Below, piece by piece: positions 19,917 through 29,520 of a stretch of DNA of 64,000 nucleotides. The notes below the pieces were generated by a model. That model was not told the DNA's origin. It ran no database searches and worked only from the letters and a program-made list of their open reading frames with translations. This DNA is from Oscillospiraceae bacterium (GTDB lineage: Bacteria; Bacillota; Clostridia; Oscillospirales; Oscillospiraceae), in assembly GCA_902761055.1 (NCBI GenBank), contig CACWIS010000001.1, positions 1 to 64,000 on the forward strand. The letters run 5' to 3'. Positions within the stretch are counted from its first letter, which is position 1, and each line of letters starts with the position of its first letter. Position numbers and translations under genes: made by a program.

Positions 19917-21650
19917 ATGGGGAAGAAGCCGAACCACAGACAGGAGAAAAACTACACACAGGGACAGATCATCAGCGAGTTCGGGCTCCCGAAGAGCTTT
20001 ATCCGCAAGCATTTCCCGCCTCCCAAGATGATAAAGCGCAGCAGGCAGGGCAACACTTTCCCGCTCTGGACGGAAAAGCAGGTCAAAAAGGTCCTCGCCT
20101 CTCCGGCGACGGAGCATTATCTGCGCAAGAAAGAAGCCGAAACCGAGGAACTGCGCCGGGAGCAGGAGATCCGCGAACTGCTGGAGAGCTATTCGCCGGA
20201 GTACTACATCTCGCGGGCGCAGAAGCTCAACCGTATCTTTATCCTCCATGTCGGGCCGACGAACAGCGGCAAGACCTACGATGCGGTGGAGGATCTGAAA
20301 AAGAACACGCCCGGCACCTATCTCGGACCGCTGCGTCTGCTCGCTCTGGAGATGGCGGACAAGATCAACGACGCGGGGATCCCCTGCAGTATGATCACGG
20401 GAGAAGAGGCGATCATCAAGGAAAACGCCCGGATCGTCAGCTCGACGATCGAGCTGTGCGATTTTACCCGGCATTTCAAAACGGCCGTTATCGACGAGGC
20501 GCAGCTGATCGGCGACCCGGACCGCGGCGCCGCATGGATGAAAGCTCTCTGCATGGTGGACGCCGACGTTGTACACGTCTGTATGGCACCGGAAGCGGCC
20601 GGATACATCGTCGATCTGATCACAGCCTTCGGCTCGGAGTATATCATCAAAAACCACAGCCGCCTCGCCCCTTTGAGTTATGCGGGCGTCTGCCGCGGGA
20701 TCAGGGACATCCGCCCGGGCGACGCGCTCATCTGCTTCAGCCGCAAAAGCGTGCTTTCTACCGCAGCGCAGCTGGAGAAAAAGGGCTTTCGCACGAGCGT
20801 CATCTACGGCGCGCTTCCGCCGCAGGCCCGGCGCGACGAGGTGCGAAAGTATATGGAGGGCGAGAGCAACGTCGTCGTTGCGACGGATGCGATCGGGCTT
20901 GGCATAAGCCTGCCGATCGCCCGCATCATCTTTGCCGAGACCAGTAAATTCGACGGAAAGAAGATCCGTCAGCTGAACGTCGCCGAGGTCAAGCAGATCG
21001 CCGGCCGCGCCGGCCGGTACGGTTTGAACGAATACGGCGAGGTCCTCAATTTCGGCGACCACAGCTTTGTCGGAAGCTACCTCAACGCGCAGAGCAGAAC
21101 GGTCAAGGGCTGCTGTATCGCCTTTCCCCGGGAGATCCTTCAGACGGAATATCCGCTTGAAAAGCTGCTGCGCATCTGGCAGAACCTTAAGAGAAGCAAG
21201 CTTTTCATCCGCGAAGATATGCAGGACGCGCTGATCCTTCTCGGGACGGTGAAAAAGCTTGTGAGAAAGAATAACCGCGAGCTTGTCTTTGATCTCATCA
21301 CCTGCCCGGTCGACACGAGCAGCCAGGAGCTCGTGGGTTACTGGACGCAGTGCGCGTCGGCGATCATCAAGAACAAAGAGGCCCCGCTGCCGTATTTCGG
21401 CGTCGGAAGTCTGCAGGCCTGCGAGCTGCAGTACAGGGCCTGGGATATCCATCATCAGCTGCTGCGGCGCATCGGCCGGGAAGAGGACTATACGAGCGAG
21501 CGCGAGGAGATCTGCCGGATGATCGCAAGATACATGGCGCAGAACAAGGACCAGTATCTTCGCCGCTGCAGACGCTGCGGAAGAGTCCTGGAGATCGGCT
21601 ACACTTTCGGCCTTTGCGAGAACTGCTATGAGACGGAACGATTCCCGTAA
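19917..21650 (+). CDS. Suv3-like superfamily 2 RNA helicase
   Basis: A 577-residue helicase that resembles eukaryotic mitochondrial SUV3, which unwinds RNA for the degradosome. Walker A is GPTNSGKT at 113-120, motif II is DEAQ at 193-196 (not DEAD), and motif VI is QIAGRAGRYG near 361. HVGPTNSGKTYDA is the SUV3 signature. The extra N-terminal 100 residues are basic and helical; the C-terminus carries a zinc-ribbon-like CRRCGRV ... CENC. Own promoter, ribosome site GAAAGGA. Neighbour to RNase M5, so an RNA-processing role is plausible (inference). Confidence 0.85.
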   Translation: MGKKPNHRQEKNYTQGQIISEFGLPKSFIRKHFPPPKMIKRSRQGNTFPLWTEKQVKKVLASPATEHYLRKKEAETEELRREQEIRELLESYSPEYYISRAQKLNRIFILHVGPTNSGKTYDAVEDLKKNTPGTYLGPLRLLALEMADKINDAGIPCSMITGEEAIIKENARIVSSTIELCDFTRHFKTAVIDEAQLIGDPDRGAAWMKALCMVDADVVHVCMAPEAAGYIVDLITAFGSEYIIKNHSRLAPLSYAGVCRGIRDIRPGDALICFSRKSVLSTAAQLEKKGFRTSVIYGALPPQARRDEVRKYMEGESNVVVATDAIGLGISLPIARIIFAETSKFDGKKIRQLNVAEVKQIAGRAGRYGLNEYGEVLNFGDHSFVGSYLNAQSRTVKGCCIAFPREILQTEYPLEKLLRIWQNLKRSKLFIREDMQDALILLGTVKKLVRKNNRELVFDLITCPVDTSSQELVGYWTQCASAIIKNKEAPLPYFGVGSLQACELQYRAWDIHHQLLRRIGREEDYTSEREEICRMIARYMAQNKDQYLRRCRRCGRVLEIGYTFGLCENCYETERFP

Positions 21651-21841
21651 CGCCCACCGGACGGTGAAATCAATCGAGTATCCGAGCACTTTTGCCGACA
21701 TGCGGCAAGTCTGGCAGAGAATGCCTTTCCAAATCATGATGACGCAGGCAGGCGGAACTTGTGATTGTATTGTGACACTCGATATGCTATAAAGAGATCG
21801 AAAGCGAAAAACAAACAGAAAACAAATAAAGGAGGATCACC

Positions 21842-22132
21842 ATGGAAAAGATCGAAATGAAGAACGATGCGGAACTCGAAAAGGTCGCAGGCGGCAGAGG
21901 AGATGCGGAAGGCTGGTGCACGGTCTCCGGACTTCACAAGGGCTTCCTCGCGCTTCGCACAAAGCCCGGATACGACTACAACAACGAGATCAAGGGCAGC
22001 GAGAGCTACAACGGAGACAAGCTGCAGATCACGGGCGGCTACACCACCGGCTTCGACGGGGAGACTTACGTATGGGTCTACAATCCCAGAACCGAGAGAT
22101 CTGGCTGGACGAACGCCAGATACCTTGTCTGA
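21842..22132 (+). CDS. SH3-like domain protein with double-glycine leader
   Basis: A 96-residue protein. The first 18 residues end in ELEKVAGG, with Glu -8, Leu -7, Val -4, Gly -2 and Gly -1 all fitting the bacteriocin-type double-glycine leader removed by C39 peptidase ABC exporters. The remaining 78 residues look like a bacterial SH3 domain (GFLALRTKPGYDYNNEI, then GWTNARYLV). There is no Sec signal peptide. ATG 21842 follows AAAGGAGG. No C39 exporter is visible nearby. It stands as a single gene with a strong terminator. Confidence 0.75.
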   Translation: MEKIEMKNDAELEKVAGGRGDAEGWCTVSGLHKGFLALRTKPGYDYNNEIKGSESYNGDKLQITGGYTTGFDGETYVWVYNPRTERSGWTNARYLV

Positions 22133-22157
22133 ACCGGACAGAGCAGCGAGAGTGAAG

Positions 22158-22201
22158 GACAAAGGAACTGCCGGGCCATGCGGCCCGGCAGTTCCTTTGT
22201 C
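22158..22201 (+). terminator. Strong intrinsic terminator
   Basis: A perfect 20-bp stem (22158-22177 with 22182-22201) with a 4-base ATGC loop, 26 bases after the SH3 protein stop. Confidence 0.85.
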
Positions 22202-22287
22202 TGCCCGGAGGCTTCGGACAGATCGGCGCAGAGAAGAGAATAATTCACAGGCGGTCTATCTTTTTGCTCCGAGGCGTGGTATAATAA

Positions 22288-22328
22288 ACAAAAGCCGAAA
22301 GACCTTCGAGTTGAAGGCCTTCGGCTTC
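22288..22328 (-). terminator. Terminator of tRNA-Arg
   Basis: On the minus strand AAGCCGAAGGCCTTC pairs with GAAGGTCTTTCGGCTT, followed by TTTGTTTAT. It lies just downstream of the tRNA. Confidence 0.75.
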
Positions 22329-22333
22329 ATTTC

Positions 22334-22410
22334 TGGCACCCACGGGAGGATTCGAACCTCTGGCCTGCCGCTTAGGAGGCGGCCGCTCTATCCTGCTGAG
22401 CTACGTGGGC
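22334..22410 (-). tRNA. tRNA-Arg (anticodon CCT)
   Basis: Minus strand folds as a cloverleaf: acceptor GCCCACG with CGTGGGT, D-arm GCTCAGCAGGATAGAGC, anticodon stem GCCGC/GCGGC with loop CTCCTAA (anticodon CCT, reads AGG), T-loop TTCGAAT, and encoded CCA. The first T-stem pair is A-C as read, a mismatch worth noting. Confidence 0.93.
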
Positions 22411-22433
22411 CCGTATGCCGGGAAAGCTTGTTT

Positions 22434-22462
22434 ATTTTAGCGCAGAACACAGAGGATGTCAA
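22434..22462 (-). promoter_or_regulatory. Promoter of tRNA-Arg
   Basis: Minus-strand TTGACA (22462-22457), 17-base spacer, TAAAAT (22439-22434). It lies in the leader of the divergent ABC transporter gene. Confidence 0.75.
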
Positions 22463-22481
22463 CATCGGAAAGGGCCTTTAC

Positions 22482-25403
22482 ATGCTGGAACTCAAAGGGA
22501 TCAAGAAAGACTATCTCAGCGGCGATATGGCCGTGCACGCCCTCAAGGGGATCGATCTCACGTTTCGTGAAAGCGAGTTTGTGGCCGTTCTCGGGCACTC
22601 CGGCTGCGGCAAGACGACGCTGCTGAACATCATCGGAGGGCTGGACAAATACAGCGACGGCGACCTTGTCATCAACGGCAAGTCCACAAAGAACTTCTCC
22701 GACGCCGACTGGGACGCCTACCGCAACCATTCGATCGGCTTTGTCTTTCAGTCCTATAACCTCATCCCGCACCAGAGCGTCCTTTCAAACGTTGAGCTCG
22801 CGCTGACCATCTCGGGCGTCGGCAAGACGGAGCGCAGGAGGCGCGCGAAGGAAGCGCTGGAAAAAGTCGGCCTGGGCGATCAGCTCAACAAAAAGCCGAA
22901 TCAGATGTCCGGCGGACAGATGCAGCGCGTGGCGATCGCCCGCGCCCTCGTCAATGATCCCGATATCCTCCTGGCCGACGAGCCGACGGGCGCGCTGGAC
23001 TCCGAGACTTCCGTGCAGATCATGGAGATCCTCAAGGAGATCTCAAAGAGCAGGCTCATCATCATGGTCACGCACAACCCCGAACTGGCAGAAAGCTACG
23101 CCAGCAGGATCATCCGCATCCGGGACGGCGAGATCGTGAGCGACAGCGAACCGGCCGGCAAGACGGAGGGGGAGCACGCGCCCGCCGCCGCAAAGCGCGA
23201 GCGGACCTCCATGAGCTTCCTCACCGCGCTGAACCTTTCGCTGAACAACCTCATGACAAAAAAGACCCGGACCGTGCTGACGGCCTTCGCCGGGAGCATC
23301 GGCATCATCGGCATCGCGCTGATCATGTCGCTCTCCAACGGCATTCAGAATTACATCGACAAGGTACAGGCGGACACGCTCTCGAGCTATCCGATCACGA
23401 TCCAGGCCGAAAGCGTGGACATGACCAACATGATGACCTCGCTGATGGGTATGCGTTCCAAAAAGGAAGGCGGGATGCACGACCGGGATGCGGTCTATTC
23501 AAGCACGGTCATGTACGACATGATGAACTCGATGATCTCGGCCGACAAGCAGACCAACAACCTCAAGCCGTTCAAGGCTTACATCGAGGACGAGAGCAGC
23601 GAGATCGCGCAGTATATCAGCTCCGTACAGTATTCGTATGATCTGGACATGAATCTGTTTGCCGAGGACGTCGATGGCGTGATTGCAAAAACGGACGTCG
23701 TCGAGCTGATGCAGCGGGCGATGAGCAGCATGTACGGCGGCGATTACAGCTCATTTTTCAAGACCTACGGCTCCTATTATTCGGTCATCAATATCTGGCA
23801 GGAGATGCTGCCCGGCGAGAACGGAGAGGCGATCAGTCCCTTTTTGAAAAAACAGTACGACGTACTCTACGGGAAGTGGCCGGAGCGCTATGACGAGGCG
23901 GTGCTGATCGTCAACGAGAACAACGAGATCTCCGACCTGGTGCTTTATGCGCTGGGCCTGAAATCGAACAGCTCGATCACCGAGGACATGCAGGCCTTCG
24001 TTTCGCAGGAGACGGTCGAGAGCAAGGTGGAGAGCTGGAGCTACGAGGAGATCTGCTCCATGAGCTTCCGCTACATCTTCCCGGCGGACATGTATCGCTA
24101 TGATGAGGAAGAGGGAGCTTATATCGATCTCACCGAGGAGGAGCTCGGTCTGCGCACACTGTACAACAACGGCCTCGAACTGAAGGTCGTCGGCGTGATC
24201 CGCCAGAACGATGACGCGGTGGCGGGCATGATGACGGGAGCGATCGGCTACACGCACGATTTCATTGAGCATATCGTCCATGAGGCGGAAAAGAAGGAGC
24301 TCGTCGCGCGTCAGCTGGACGACCAGGAGTACAACGTACTCACCGGGCTGAAGTTCCTCGACACCGAGGACGAGGCGCTGACGAACGACCGCAAACAGCA
24401 GGCGGCACGCGACTACGTCGGCGCGGCCGACACCGCGACGCTTGCGGATCTGTATGTGACCTTCATGTGCCATCCGAGCGACGAATACGTTGCGGAGATG
24501 GTAGACGAGCAGCTGGAGGGTACGACGCGGTCAGACATCGAAAAGCAGATCGTCGACGCTTACCCGCAATACGCCTCCATGCTGGAGGATATGGACGACG
24601 ACATGCTCTTTGACTATATCAGGCGTATGGCGGGCGAGCAGGTCAGGGAGCAATATGCCGCGGAGATGGAAAAGCTCTACCGCGAGCTTACGGACGAGAA
24701 GCTGGTCGAGGATTTCCGCCTCCTGGTGCTTGAGGATGAGGACTATCTGTGGATCTACAACAACGCCATGCCGCCCGTGTACTCCGAGACGAATTACAAG
24801 GAGACGCTGAAAACACTGGGCTACGTCGATCTGAACAGCCCGAGCGCGATTAACCTCTACGCCTCTTCCTTTGAGGACAAGGACAGCATCGCGACGGCGA
24901 TCAAAAACTACAACAACCGCGCCGCGGAGGAAGACAAGATCACCTATACGGATCTGGTGGCGCTGCTGATGAGCTCGATCACCTCGATCATCAACGTTAT
25001 CAGCTACGTGCTGATCGCCTTCGTCGCAATCTCGCTGGTCGTCTCGTCGATCATGATCGGGATCATCACCTATATCAGCGTGCTCGAGCGCACCAAAGAG
25101 ATCGGCATCCTTCGCGCGATCGGCGCGTCCAACCGCGACGTATCGCACGTCTTCAACGCCGAGACGGTCATCATCGGCTTTACCGCCGGCGCGATCGGGA
25201 TCCTTCTGACGCTGCTGCTGAACATCCCGATCAACATGATCGTGCACGATCTGACGGGGATCTATTCGCTCAATTCCTCGCTGCCGCCGCTCGGCGCGGC
25301 CGGGCTTGTGCTGATCAGTATGATCCTGACCTTCATCGCCGGACTGATCCCCTCCGGGATCGCAGCCAGGAAGGACCCGGTCGAGGCGCTGCGGACCGAA
25401 TAG
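22482..25403 (+). CDS. MacB-like ABC exporter (ATPase-permease fusion)
   Basis: A 973-residue fusion. The N-terminal ATPase (1-235) has Walker [10 protein letters not shown] at 38-46, signature [14 protein letters not shown] near 144 and Walker [12 protein letters not shown] near 167. Membrane helix 1 is at about 265-285 ([19 protein letters not shown]), a 550-residue extracellular region follows, and three C-terminal helices carry the FtsX domain ([10 protein letters not shown]...). This is the MacB/LolCDE-type mechanotransmission family; the large outer region suggests envelope substrates. ATG 22482 has GGAAAGGG upstream. No periplasmic adaptor, as expected for a Gram-positive. Confidence 0.92.
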   Translation: MLELKGIKKDYLSGDMAVHALKGIDLTFRESEFVAVLGHSGCGKTTLLNIIGGLDKYSDGDLVINGKSTKNFSDADWDAYRNHSIGFVFQSYNLIPHQSVLSNVELALTISGVGKTERRRRAKEALEKVGLGDQLNKKPNQMSGGQMQRVAIARALVNDPDILLADEPTGALDSETSVQIMEILKEISKSRLIIMVTHNPELAESYASRIIRIRDGEIVSDSEPAGKTEGEHAPAAAKRERTSMSFLTALNLSLNNLMTKKTRTVLTAFAGSIGIIGIALIMSLSNGIQNYIDKVQADTLSSYPITIQAESVDMTNMMTSLMGMRSKKEGGMHDRDAVYSSTVMYDMMNSMISADKQTNNLKPFKAYIEDESSEIAQYISSVQYSYDLDMNLFAEDVDGVIAKTDVVELMQRAMSSMYGGDYSSFFKTYGSYYSVINIWQEMLPGENGEAISPFLKKQYDVLYGKWPERYDEAVLIVNENNEISDLVLYALGLKSNSSITEDMQAFVSQETVESKVESWSYEEICSMSFRYIFPADMYRYDEEEGAYIDLTEEELGLRTLYNNGLELKVVGVIRQNDDAVAGMMTGAIGYTHDFIEHIVHEAEKKELVARQLDDQEYNVLTGLKFLDTEDEALTNDRKQQAARDYVGAADTATLADLYVTFMCHPSDEYVAEMVDEQLEGTTRSDIEKQIVDAYPQYASMLEDMDDDMLFDYIRRMAGEQVREQYAAEMEKLYRELTDEKLVEDFRLLVLEDEDYLWIYNNAMPPVYSETNYKETLKTLGYVDLNSPSAINLYASSFEDKDSIATAIKNYNNRAAEEDKITYTDLVALLMSSITSIINVISYVLIAFVAISLVVSSIMIGIITYISVLERTKEIGILRAIGASNRDVSHVFNAETVIIGFTAGAIGILLTLLLNIPINMIVHDLTGIYSLNSSLPPLGAAGLVLISMILTFIAGLIPSGIAARKDPVEALRTE

Positions 25404-25412
25404 CCGACAACG

Positions 25413-25447
25413 AAAAAGCTCCCACCCCGCAGGGTGGGAGCTTTTTT
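25413..25447. terminator. Bidirectional terminator
   Basis: AAAAAGCTCCCACCC pairs with GGGTGGGAGCTTTTTT. It serves the ABC exporter on the plus strand and the hypA-like operon on the minus strand, whose stop lies inside it. Confidence 0.85.
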
Positions 25448-25790
25448 ACATTGCTTCGATCTCTTTTATGTTGTACTCGTTTCCGGTGAGGAGATAGGTG
25501 CGCTCGCTTCCGCAGTATGGACAGATCTTCTTATATTGCATCGTCGGATATGTCCTCCGGCAATCCTCGCAGTAGGTGACGGCTTCGAGCGTTTCGATCT
25601 TCAGCTCGGAGTCCTTCATGAACTCGCTGCGCTTTTTTGCCCAGTTCCAGCAGTCGACGATGAACTCGGGAATGATCCCGCTGACCTCGCCGATCTCCAG
25701 CGTGACGCTGCCGACCGTGGTCAGATCGTTCTCCTTACAGACCTTTTCGACCTCTTCGATCACATAAAAGACGGTACCAAGTTCGTGCAT
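25446..25790 (-). CDS. hypA: HypA-like nickel metallochaperone
   Basis: A 114-residue protein with the HypA plan: N-terminal Met-His-Glu (His2 binds nickel) and a zinc site made by CEDC near 73-76 and CPYC near 90-93. HypA delivers nickel to [NiFe] hydrogenase or urease. Its start overlaps the stop of the upstream flavoprotein by one base, so the two are co-translated. No hydrogenase or other hyp gene is present here, which makes its partner unclear. Confidence 0.85.
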   Translation of the reverse strand: MHELGTVFYVIEEVEKVCKENDLTTVGSVTLEIGEVSGIIPEFIVDCWNWAKKRSEFMKDSELKIETLEAVTYCEDCRRTYPTMQYKKICPYCGSERTYLLTGNEYNIKEIEAM

Positions 25791-28498
25791 TACTTCGCCT
25801 TGCGCTTGATCTTTATCATCTGCCTGGCCGCATGCTTGAGCATCGGGCCCACCTTATCCTCGCAGCGCACCATGTTGGACGCCTCGGGCACATCGCGCTG
25901 CAGATGGATCGCGTCGAACATGCAGCGCGTCGTGCACAGACCGCAGCCGATGCAGCGGTTGGGATCGACGACACTCACGCCGCAGCCGAGGCAGCGGCTG
26001 GCTTCGGTCTTGACTTGCTCCTCCGTGAAGGTCAGACGGTCATGCTCGAAGGAACGCGCCTTGGCCGGGTCGTGGAGAATGGCCTGGCGGGCGGGACGGT
26101 CGAAGCAGTCGACGTCGATGAGGAGGTTGTCCTTGTCAAGCTCGTAAAACTCGCGCAGGTTGCGTCCGCGGGTCAGGCTCTGGCCGTCCTGCACAAAGCG
26201 ATGCAGAGACTCGGCGCCTTCGCGGCCGGCCGCGATCGCGTCGATCGCAAACTTCGGTCCGGTGTAGACGTCGCCGCCGACGAAGATATCCTTCTGCGAG
26301 GTCTGATAGGTGATCGGATCGGCAACGGCGTTGCCCTTCTTGCCCTTTTCCAGCTCGCCGACGTCCAGATCGCCCCAGTCGATCGTCTGACCGACGGCGG
26401 CGAGGACGGAGTCGACCTCGATGGTCTCGAATTTGCCGGTGCCGACAGGAGCGCGGCGGCCCTTCTCGTCAGGCTCGCCCAGCTCCATGAGCTCGACCTT
26501 GAGCGCCTTGACCTTGCCGTCCTCGCCCAGGATCTCCACAGGCGCGTTGAGGAAGCAGAACTTCACGCCCTCTTCTCTGGCCTCGGCGACCTCTTCCTTG
26601 TCCGCGGGCATCTCGTCTTCGCTGCGGCGGTAGATCACATAGGTCTCCGCGCCGAGACGGACGGCCGTGCGGCACACGTCCATCGCGACGTTGCCGCCGC
26701 CGATGACGGCGCACTTCCTGCCGAGCTCGGGCTTGTTTCCGAGATTGACCTCGCGCAGGAAATCAACGCCGCCGTACACGCCCGCGAGCTCCTCACCGGG
26801 GATGCGGAGCTTGGAGCTCTTCTGCGCGCCGATCGCAACATAGAAGCCCTTGTAGCCCTCGTCGCGCAGCTGCTGGATCGTGACGTCCTTGCCGACCTCG
26901 GTGTTCATGCGGAACTTGACGCCCATCTTCTCAAGGACTTCGATCTCGCCCTTGAGCGCGCTGCGGTCCAGACGATAACTCGGGATGCCCATGATCAGCA
27001 TGCCGCCGGGGGCCGGATTGCGGTCGAAGACCGTGACGTTGGTGTAGCCCATGCGGGCGAGGTAGTAAGCGCAGCTCATGCCCGCGGGGCCGGCGCCGAT
27101 AACGGCGACCTTTTCCTCATAAGGCTTGTCGATCGGACGGCGGTAAAGCGGGGCGGGAACATAGCGTTCCTCGCTCTTGAGATCCTGCTCGGCGATGAAC
27201 TTCTTGATCTCGTCAATGGCGAGCGCCTTGTCGAGCGAGGCGCGGGTGCAGGCGGCCTCACAGCGACGGTTGCAGACGTAGCCGCAGACAGAGGGGAAGG
27301 GGTTGTCCTGCTTGATGAGCTTGAGCGCGTCGAGATAACGTCCTTCCTTGGCGAGCTTGATGTAGCCCTGGATGGCGATATGCGCCGGGCAGGCGGTCTT
27401 GCAGGGCGCGGTGCCGGACTCGTGGCAGTTCTTGCGGTTGTCGAAAACATAGTTGGGATTCCACTTGTCCTCGCCCCACTTCAGGCCGCTGGGCAGCTCC
27501 TGCTGCGGATATGTGACCTCGCCCTTCTTGGTGCAGAGCTTCTGGCCGAGCTTCACGGCGCCGGCAGGGCAGACCTCGACGCACTTGCCGCAGGCAACGC
27601 AGTTGTCCTTGTCGACGTGGGCGCGATAGGCGGAAGCGGAGAGGTTGGGCGTGTTGAAATACTGGCTGGTGCGCAGCGCGAAGCAGACGCCCAGGTCGCA
27701 GTTGCAAAGACCGAAGATCTTGTCCTTGCCGTCGATGTTCGTCGTCTGGTGGACGTAGCCGTTTTCCTCGGCGCGCTGACAGATCGCAAGCGCCTCTTCC
27801 TTGGTGATGGGGCGGCCTTTACCGGTCTCGACCAGGTAATCGGCGAAATCACCGAGACCGATGCAGCAGTCGTCCTGGATCTCACCGGAGCCTTCTCCGT
27901 AAAGGCGGCGGGCATTGCGGCAGGAGCAGTAGCCGACGGAAAGGTGGCCGTCATATTTGTCGAGCCAATGGGAGACATGCTCGATATCCAGGGATTCGTT
28001 CTTCGCGGGGATAGCTTTTTCAACGGGGAGAACATGCATGCCGATGCCGTCGCCGCCGGGAGGGATCAGATGCGTCTTGCCTTCGAGCGGCAGGAAGGTC
28101 ATCTTATCAAAGGCGTCAGCCAGCTCGGGGTATTTCTCGACCTGCCAGAGGACCATGTTCGTCATCTCGGCGATGCCGGGAACGAAGAGCTGGACGTACC
28201 ACTGCTTCTCGTGCTGGGGGTTCTCCCAGTTGTATTCGACAATGCCGTGCATTGCCGCGTCGGTGAGGAGTTCAACGATCCGCTCCTCGGACTTGCCGGT
28301 GAGCTTTGCGATCTCAGCCGTGGTCTTCGGCTTGCGCAGCTCCATCTTCAGCATGACTTCCGCGATCTCGTCGCTGGTGCATGCGCGGTCAAGAATGGTA
28401 TACTCGGGGTCATTCTCGGTCAAACGCTTGAGACCGAGCTTGTACGGAATACGGTCCGTGATCATTTTGCCGAGGTCAAATAAAATCTCTCTTGCCAT
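25790..28498 (-). CDS. FeS-flavoprotein oxidoreductase (GltD/NfnB-like)
   Basis: A 902-residue iron-sulfur flavoprotein. N-terminal region (1-330): a helical domain then clustered cysteines YCSCRN, DDCCIG, LCNCDLGVC, and a 4Fe-4S set CVACGKCVEVCP near 300. Middle (about 345-790): a GltD-like FAD/NAD(P) module with CKTACPAHI, VIGAGPAGMSCAYYLARMGY and VIGGGNVAMDVCRTAVRLGA. C-terminus: CLGCGVSVVDPNRCIGCGLC and CMFDA, two more cluster motifs. This layout suits transfer of electrons between NAD(P)H and ferredoxin-type partners. AGGAGAGAGC precedes ATG 28498. The hypA-like gene follows with a one-base overlap. Confidence 0.88.
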   Translation of the reverse strand: MAREILFDLGKMITDRIPYKLGLKRLTENDPEYTILDRACTSDEIAEVMLKMELRKPKTTAEIAKLTGKSEERIVELLTDAAMHGIVEYNWENPQHEKQWYVQLFVPGIAEMTNMVLWQVEKYPELADAFDKMTFLPLEGKTHLIPPGGDGIGMHVLPVEKAIPAKNESLDIEHVSHWLDKYDGHLSVGYCSCRNARRLYGEGSGEIQDDCCIGLGDFADYLVETGKGRPITKEEALAICQRAEENGYVHQTTNIDGKDKIFGLCNCDLGVCFALRTSQYFNTPNLSASAYRAHVDKDNCVACGKCVEVCPAGAVKLGQKLCTKKGEVTYPQQELPSGLKWGEDKWNPNYVFDNRKNCHESGTAPCKTACPAHIAIQGYIKLAKEGRYLDALKLIKQDNPFPSVCGYVCNRRCEAACTRASLDKALAIDEIKKFIAEQDLKSEERYVPAPLYRRPIDKPYEEKVAVIGAGPAGMSCAYYLARMGYTNVTVFDRNPAPGGMLIMGIPSYRLDRSALKGEIEVLEKMGVKFRMNTEVGKDVTIQQLRDEGYKGFYVAIGAQKSSKLRIPGEELAGVYGGVDFLREVNLGNKPELGRKCAVIGGGNVAMDVCRTAVRLGAETYVIYRRSEDEMPADKEEVAEAREEGVKFCFLNAPVEILGEDGKVKALKVELMELGEPDEKGRRAPVGTGKFETIEVDSVLAAVGQTIDWGDLDVGELEKGKKGNAVADPITYQTSQKDIFVGGDVYTGPKFAIDAIAAGREGAESLHRFVQDGQSLTRGRNLREFYELDKDNLLIDVDCFDRPARQAILHDPAKARSFEHDRLTFTEEQVKTEASRCLGCGVSVVDPNRCIGCGLCTTRCMFDAIHLQRDVPEASNMVRCEDKVGPMLKHAARQMIKIKRKAK

Positions 28499-28601
28499 GT
28501 GCTCTCTCCTTTTACAGTTCGATAATCTTTCCGGACAGGGTCGCTGCCAGCACAGATTTACCTATTATCGATTCTATCATAGCGATATGGAAAAGTCACG
28601 A

Positions 28602-28644
28602 AAAAAAACTTGTGCAGCACCGCATTTTCTGCAGTGCTGCACAA
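28602..28644 (-). terminator. Terminator of the YbaK-containing operon
   Basis: On the minus strand TTGTGCAGCAC-N13-GTGCTGCACAA is followed by GTTTTTTTTC. Confidence 0.85.
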
Positions 28645-28658
28645 ATCAGTCAAAATGT

Positions 28659-29138
28659 TTATACAGTTTCCCCGGGAAGCCTGCATACGTCGATCCATTC
28701 GCGCGCCCGGGAAAAACGGAAGAGCTCGTCGAGGTTCAGCTCGATCGCGCTGCTCGCGCTGCCCACGGCGGGGAAGACGGTCTCGAAGCGCTGCATGCTC
28801 ACATCGAGATAGACCGGGATGCTCTCGTCGATGCCGAAGGGGCACACGCCCCCGACGGGATGACCGACCAGCTCGAGCACCTCCTCGGCGGAGAGCATCT
28901 TGGCCTTCATGTGGAACTTGTCCTTGTATTTGTGGTTGTCGATCCTGGCGTCGCCCGCGGCGAGGATCAGCATGCAGCCCTCGGGCGTTTTGAACGAGAG
29001 GGTCTTAGCGATCCGCGCGCCCTCGACGCCGAGCGCCTGAGCGGCCAGATCGACCGTAGCGGAAGAAACCGTGAATTCGATGACGCGGTCCTCGATCCCG
29101 AGAGAGCGGAAATAGGCGCGTCCTTTTTCTATGGACAT
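28659..29138 (-). CDS. YbaK/EbsC-type aminoacyl-tRNA deacylase
   Basis: A 159-residue trans-editing factor of the YbaK/ProX family, which hydrolyses mischarged tRNA. Recognised by the opening VIEFTVSSATVDLAAQALG, the conserved IAKTLSF with its Lys, and GHPVGGVCPFG. Last gene of a leftward run; the LemA-like gene ends nine bases upstream. Confidence 0.9.
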   Translation of the reverse strand: MSIEKGRAYFRSLGIEDRVIEFTVSSATVDLAAQALGVEGARIAKTLSFKTPEGCMLILAAGDARIDNHKYKDKFHMKAKMLSAEEVLELVGHPVGGVCPFGIDESIPVYLDVSMQRFETVFPAVGSASSAIELNLDELFRFSRAREWIDVCRLPGETV

Positions 29139-29147
29139 AGGATACCT

Positions 29148-29519
29148 CTAAAACCGGATGTTGAGTTTTTCCGCAAAGAAGCTCGCAGGGAACTTCTCCG
29201 TGGTCTTGAGAAACTTCGTGTAGTCGCGGATGGCGTCGTCCACATCGTCGACGCGCTTGTAGTCGCCGCCGTCGGAGAGCGTTTCGTTAAAGCTTGCGAT
29301 CAAAGAGCGGTAATCGCCGTTGACCATCGTGATGCGGGCCTTCGCCTGCAGCCCGTCGAGATCGTTTTTCTCGGCGAATTCGAGGACTTCGTCGCAGAGC
29401 TTTGCACAGATGCGGTCGTTTTTGTTGACCATCTTCACCTTTACGCTGACGCAGGTGGAGCAAACGATGATCGCCAGACAGAGCAGCAGCGCGACGAGAG
29501 GGTTTTTCAGCAGCTTCAT
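29148..29519 (-). CDS. Short LemA-like membrane-anchored protein
   Basis: A 123-residue protein with one N-terminal hydrophobic helix (about 8-25) and a short helical outer part. Its end, DYTKFLKTTEKFPASFFAEK, looks like the LemA ending, but LemA proteins are about 180 residues, so this is short or a distant relative. Starts one base after the TelA stop, so it belongs to the same operon. Confidence 0.55.
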   Translation of the reverse strand: MKLLKNPLVALLLCLAIIVCSTCVSVKVKMVNKNDRICAKLCDEVLEFAEKNDLDGLQAKARITMVNGDYRSLIASFNETLSDGGDYKRVDDVDDAIRDYTKFLKTTEKFPASFFAEKLNIRF

Positions 29520-29520
29520 A

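Noticed and set aside
19917..19930. tracr-like or toxin-antitoxin modules near small genes
   Set aside because: None of the small genes in the window shows a recognisable toxin or antitoxin fold or a paired layout.
22279..22284. TATAAT on the plus strand before the tRNA
   Set aside because: No fitting -35 at 16-18 bases, and transcription would run straight through the tRNA antisense.
25832..28483. An 883-codon plus-strand frame inside the flavoprotein gene
   Set aside because: Antisense shadow; the minus strand shows many conserved cysteine and nucleotide-binding motifs.
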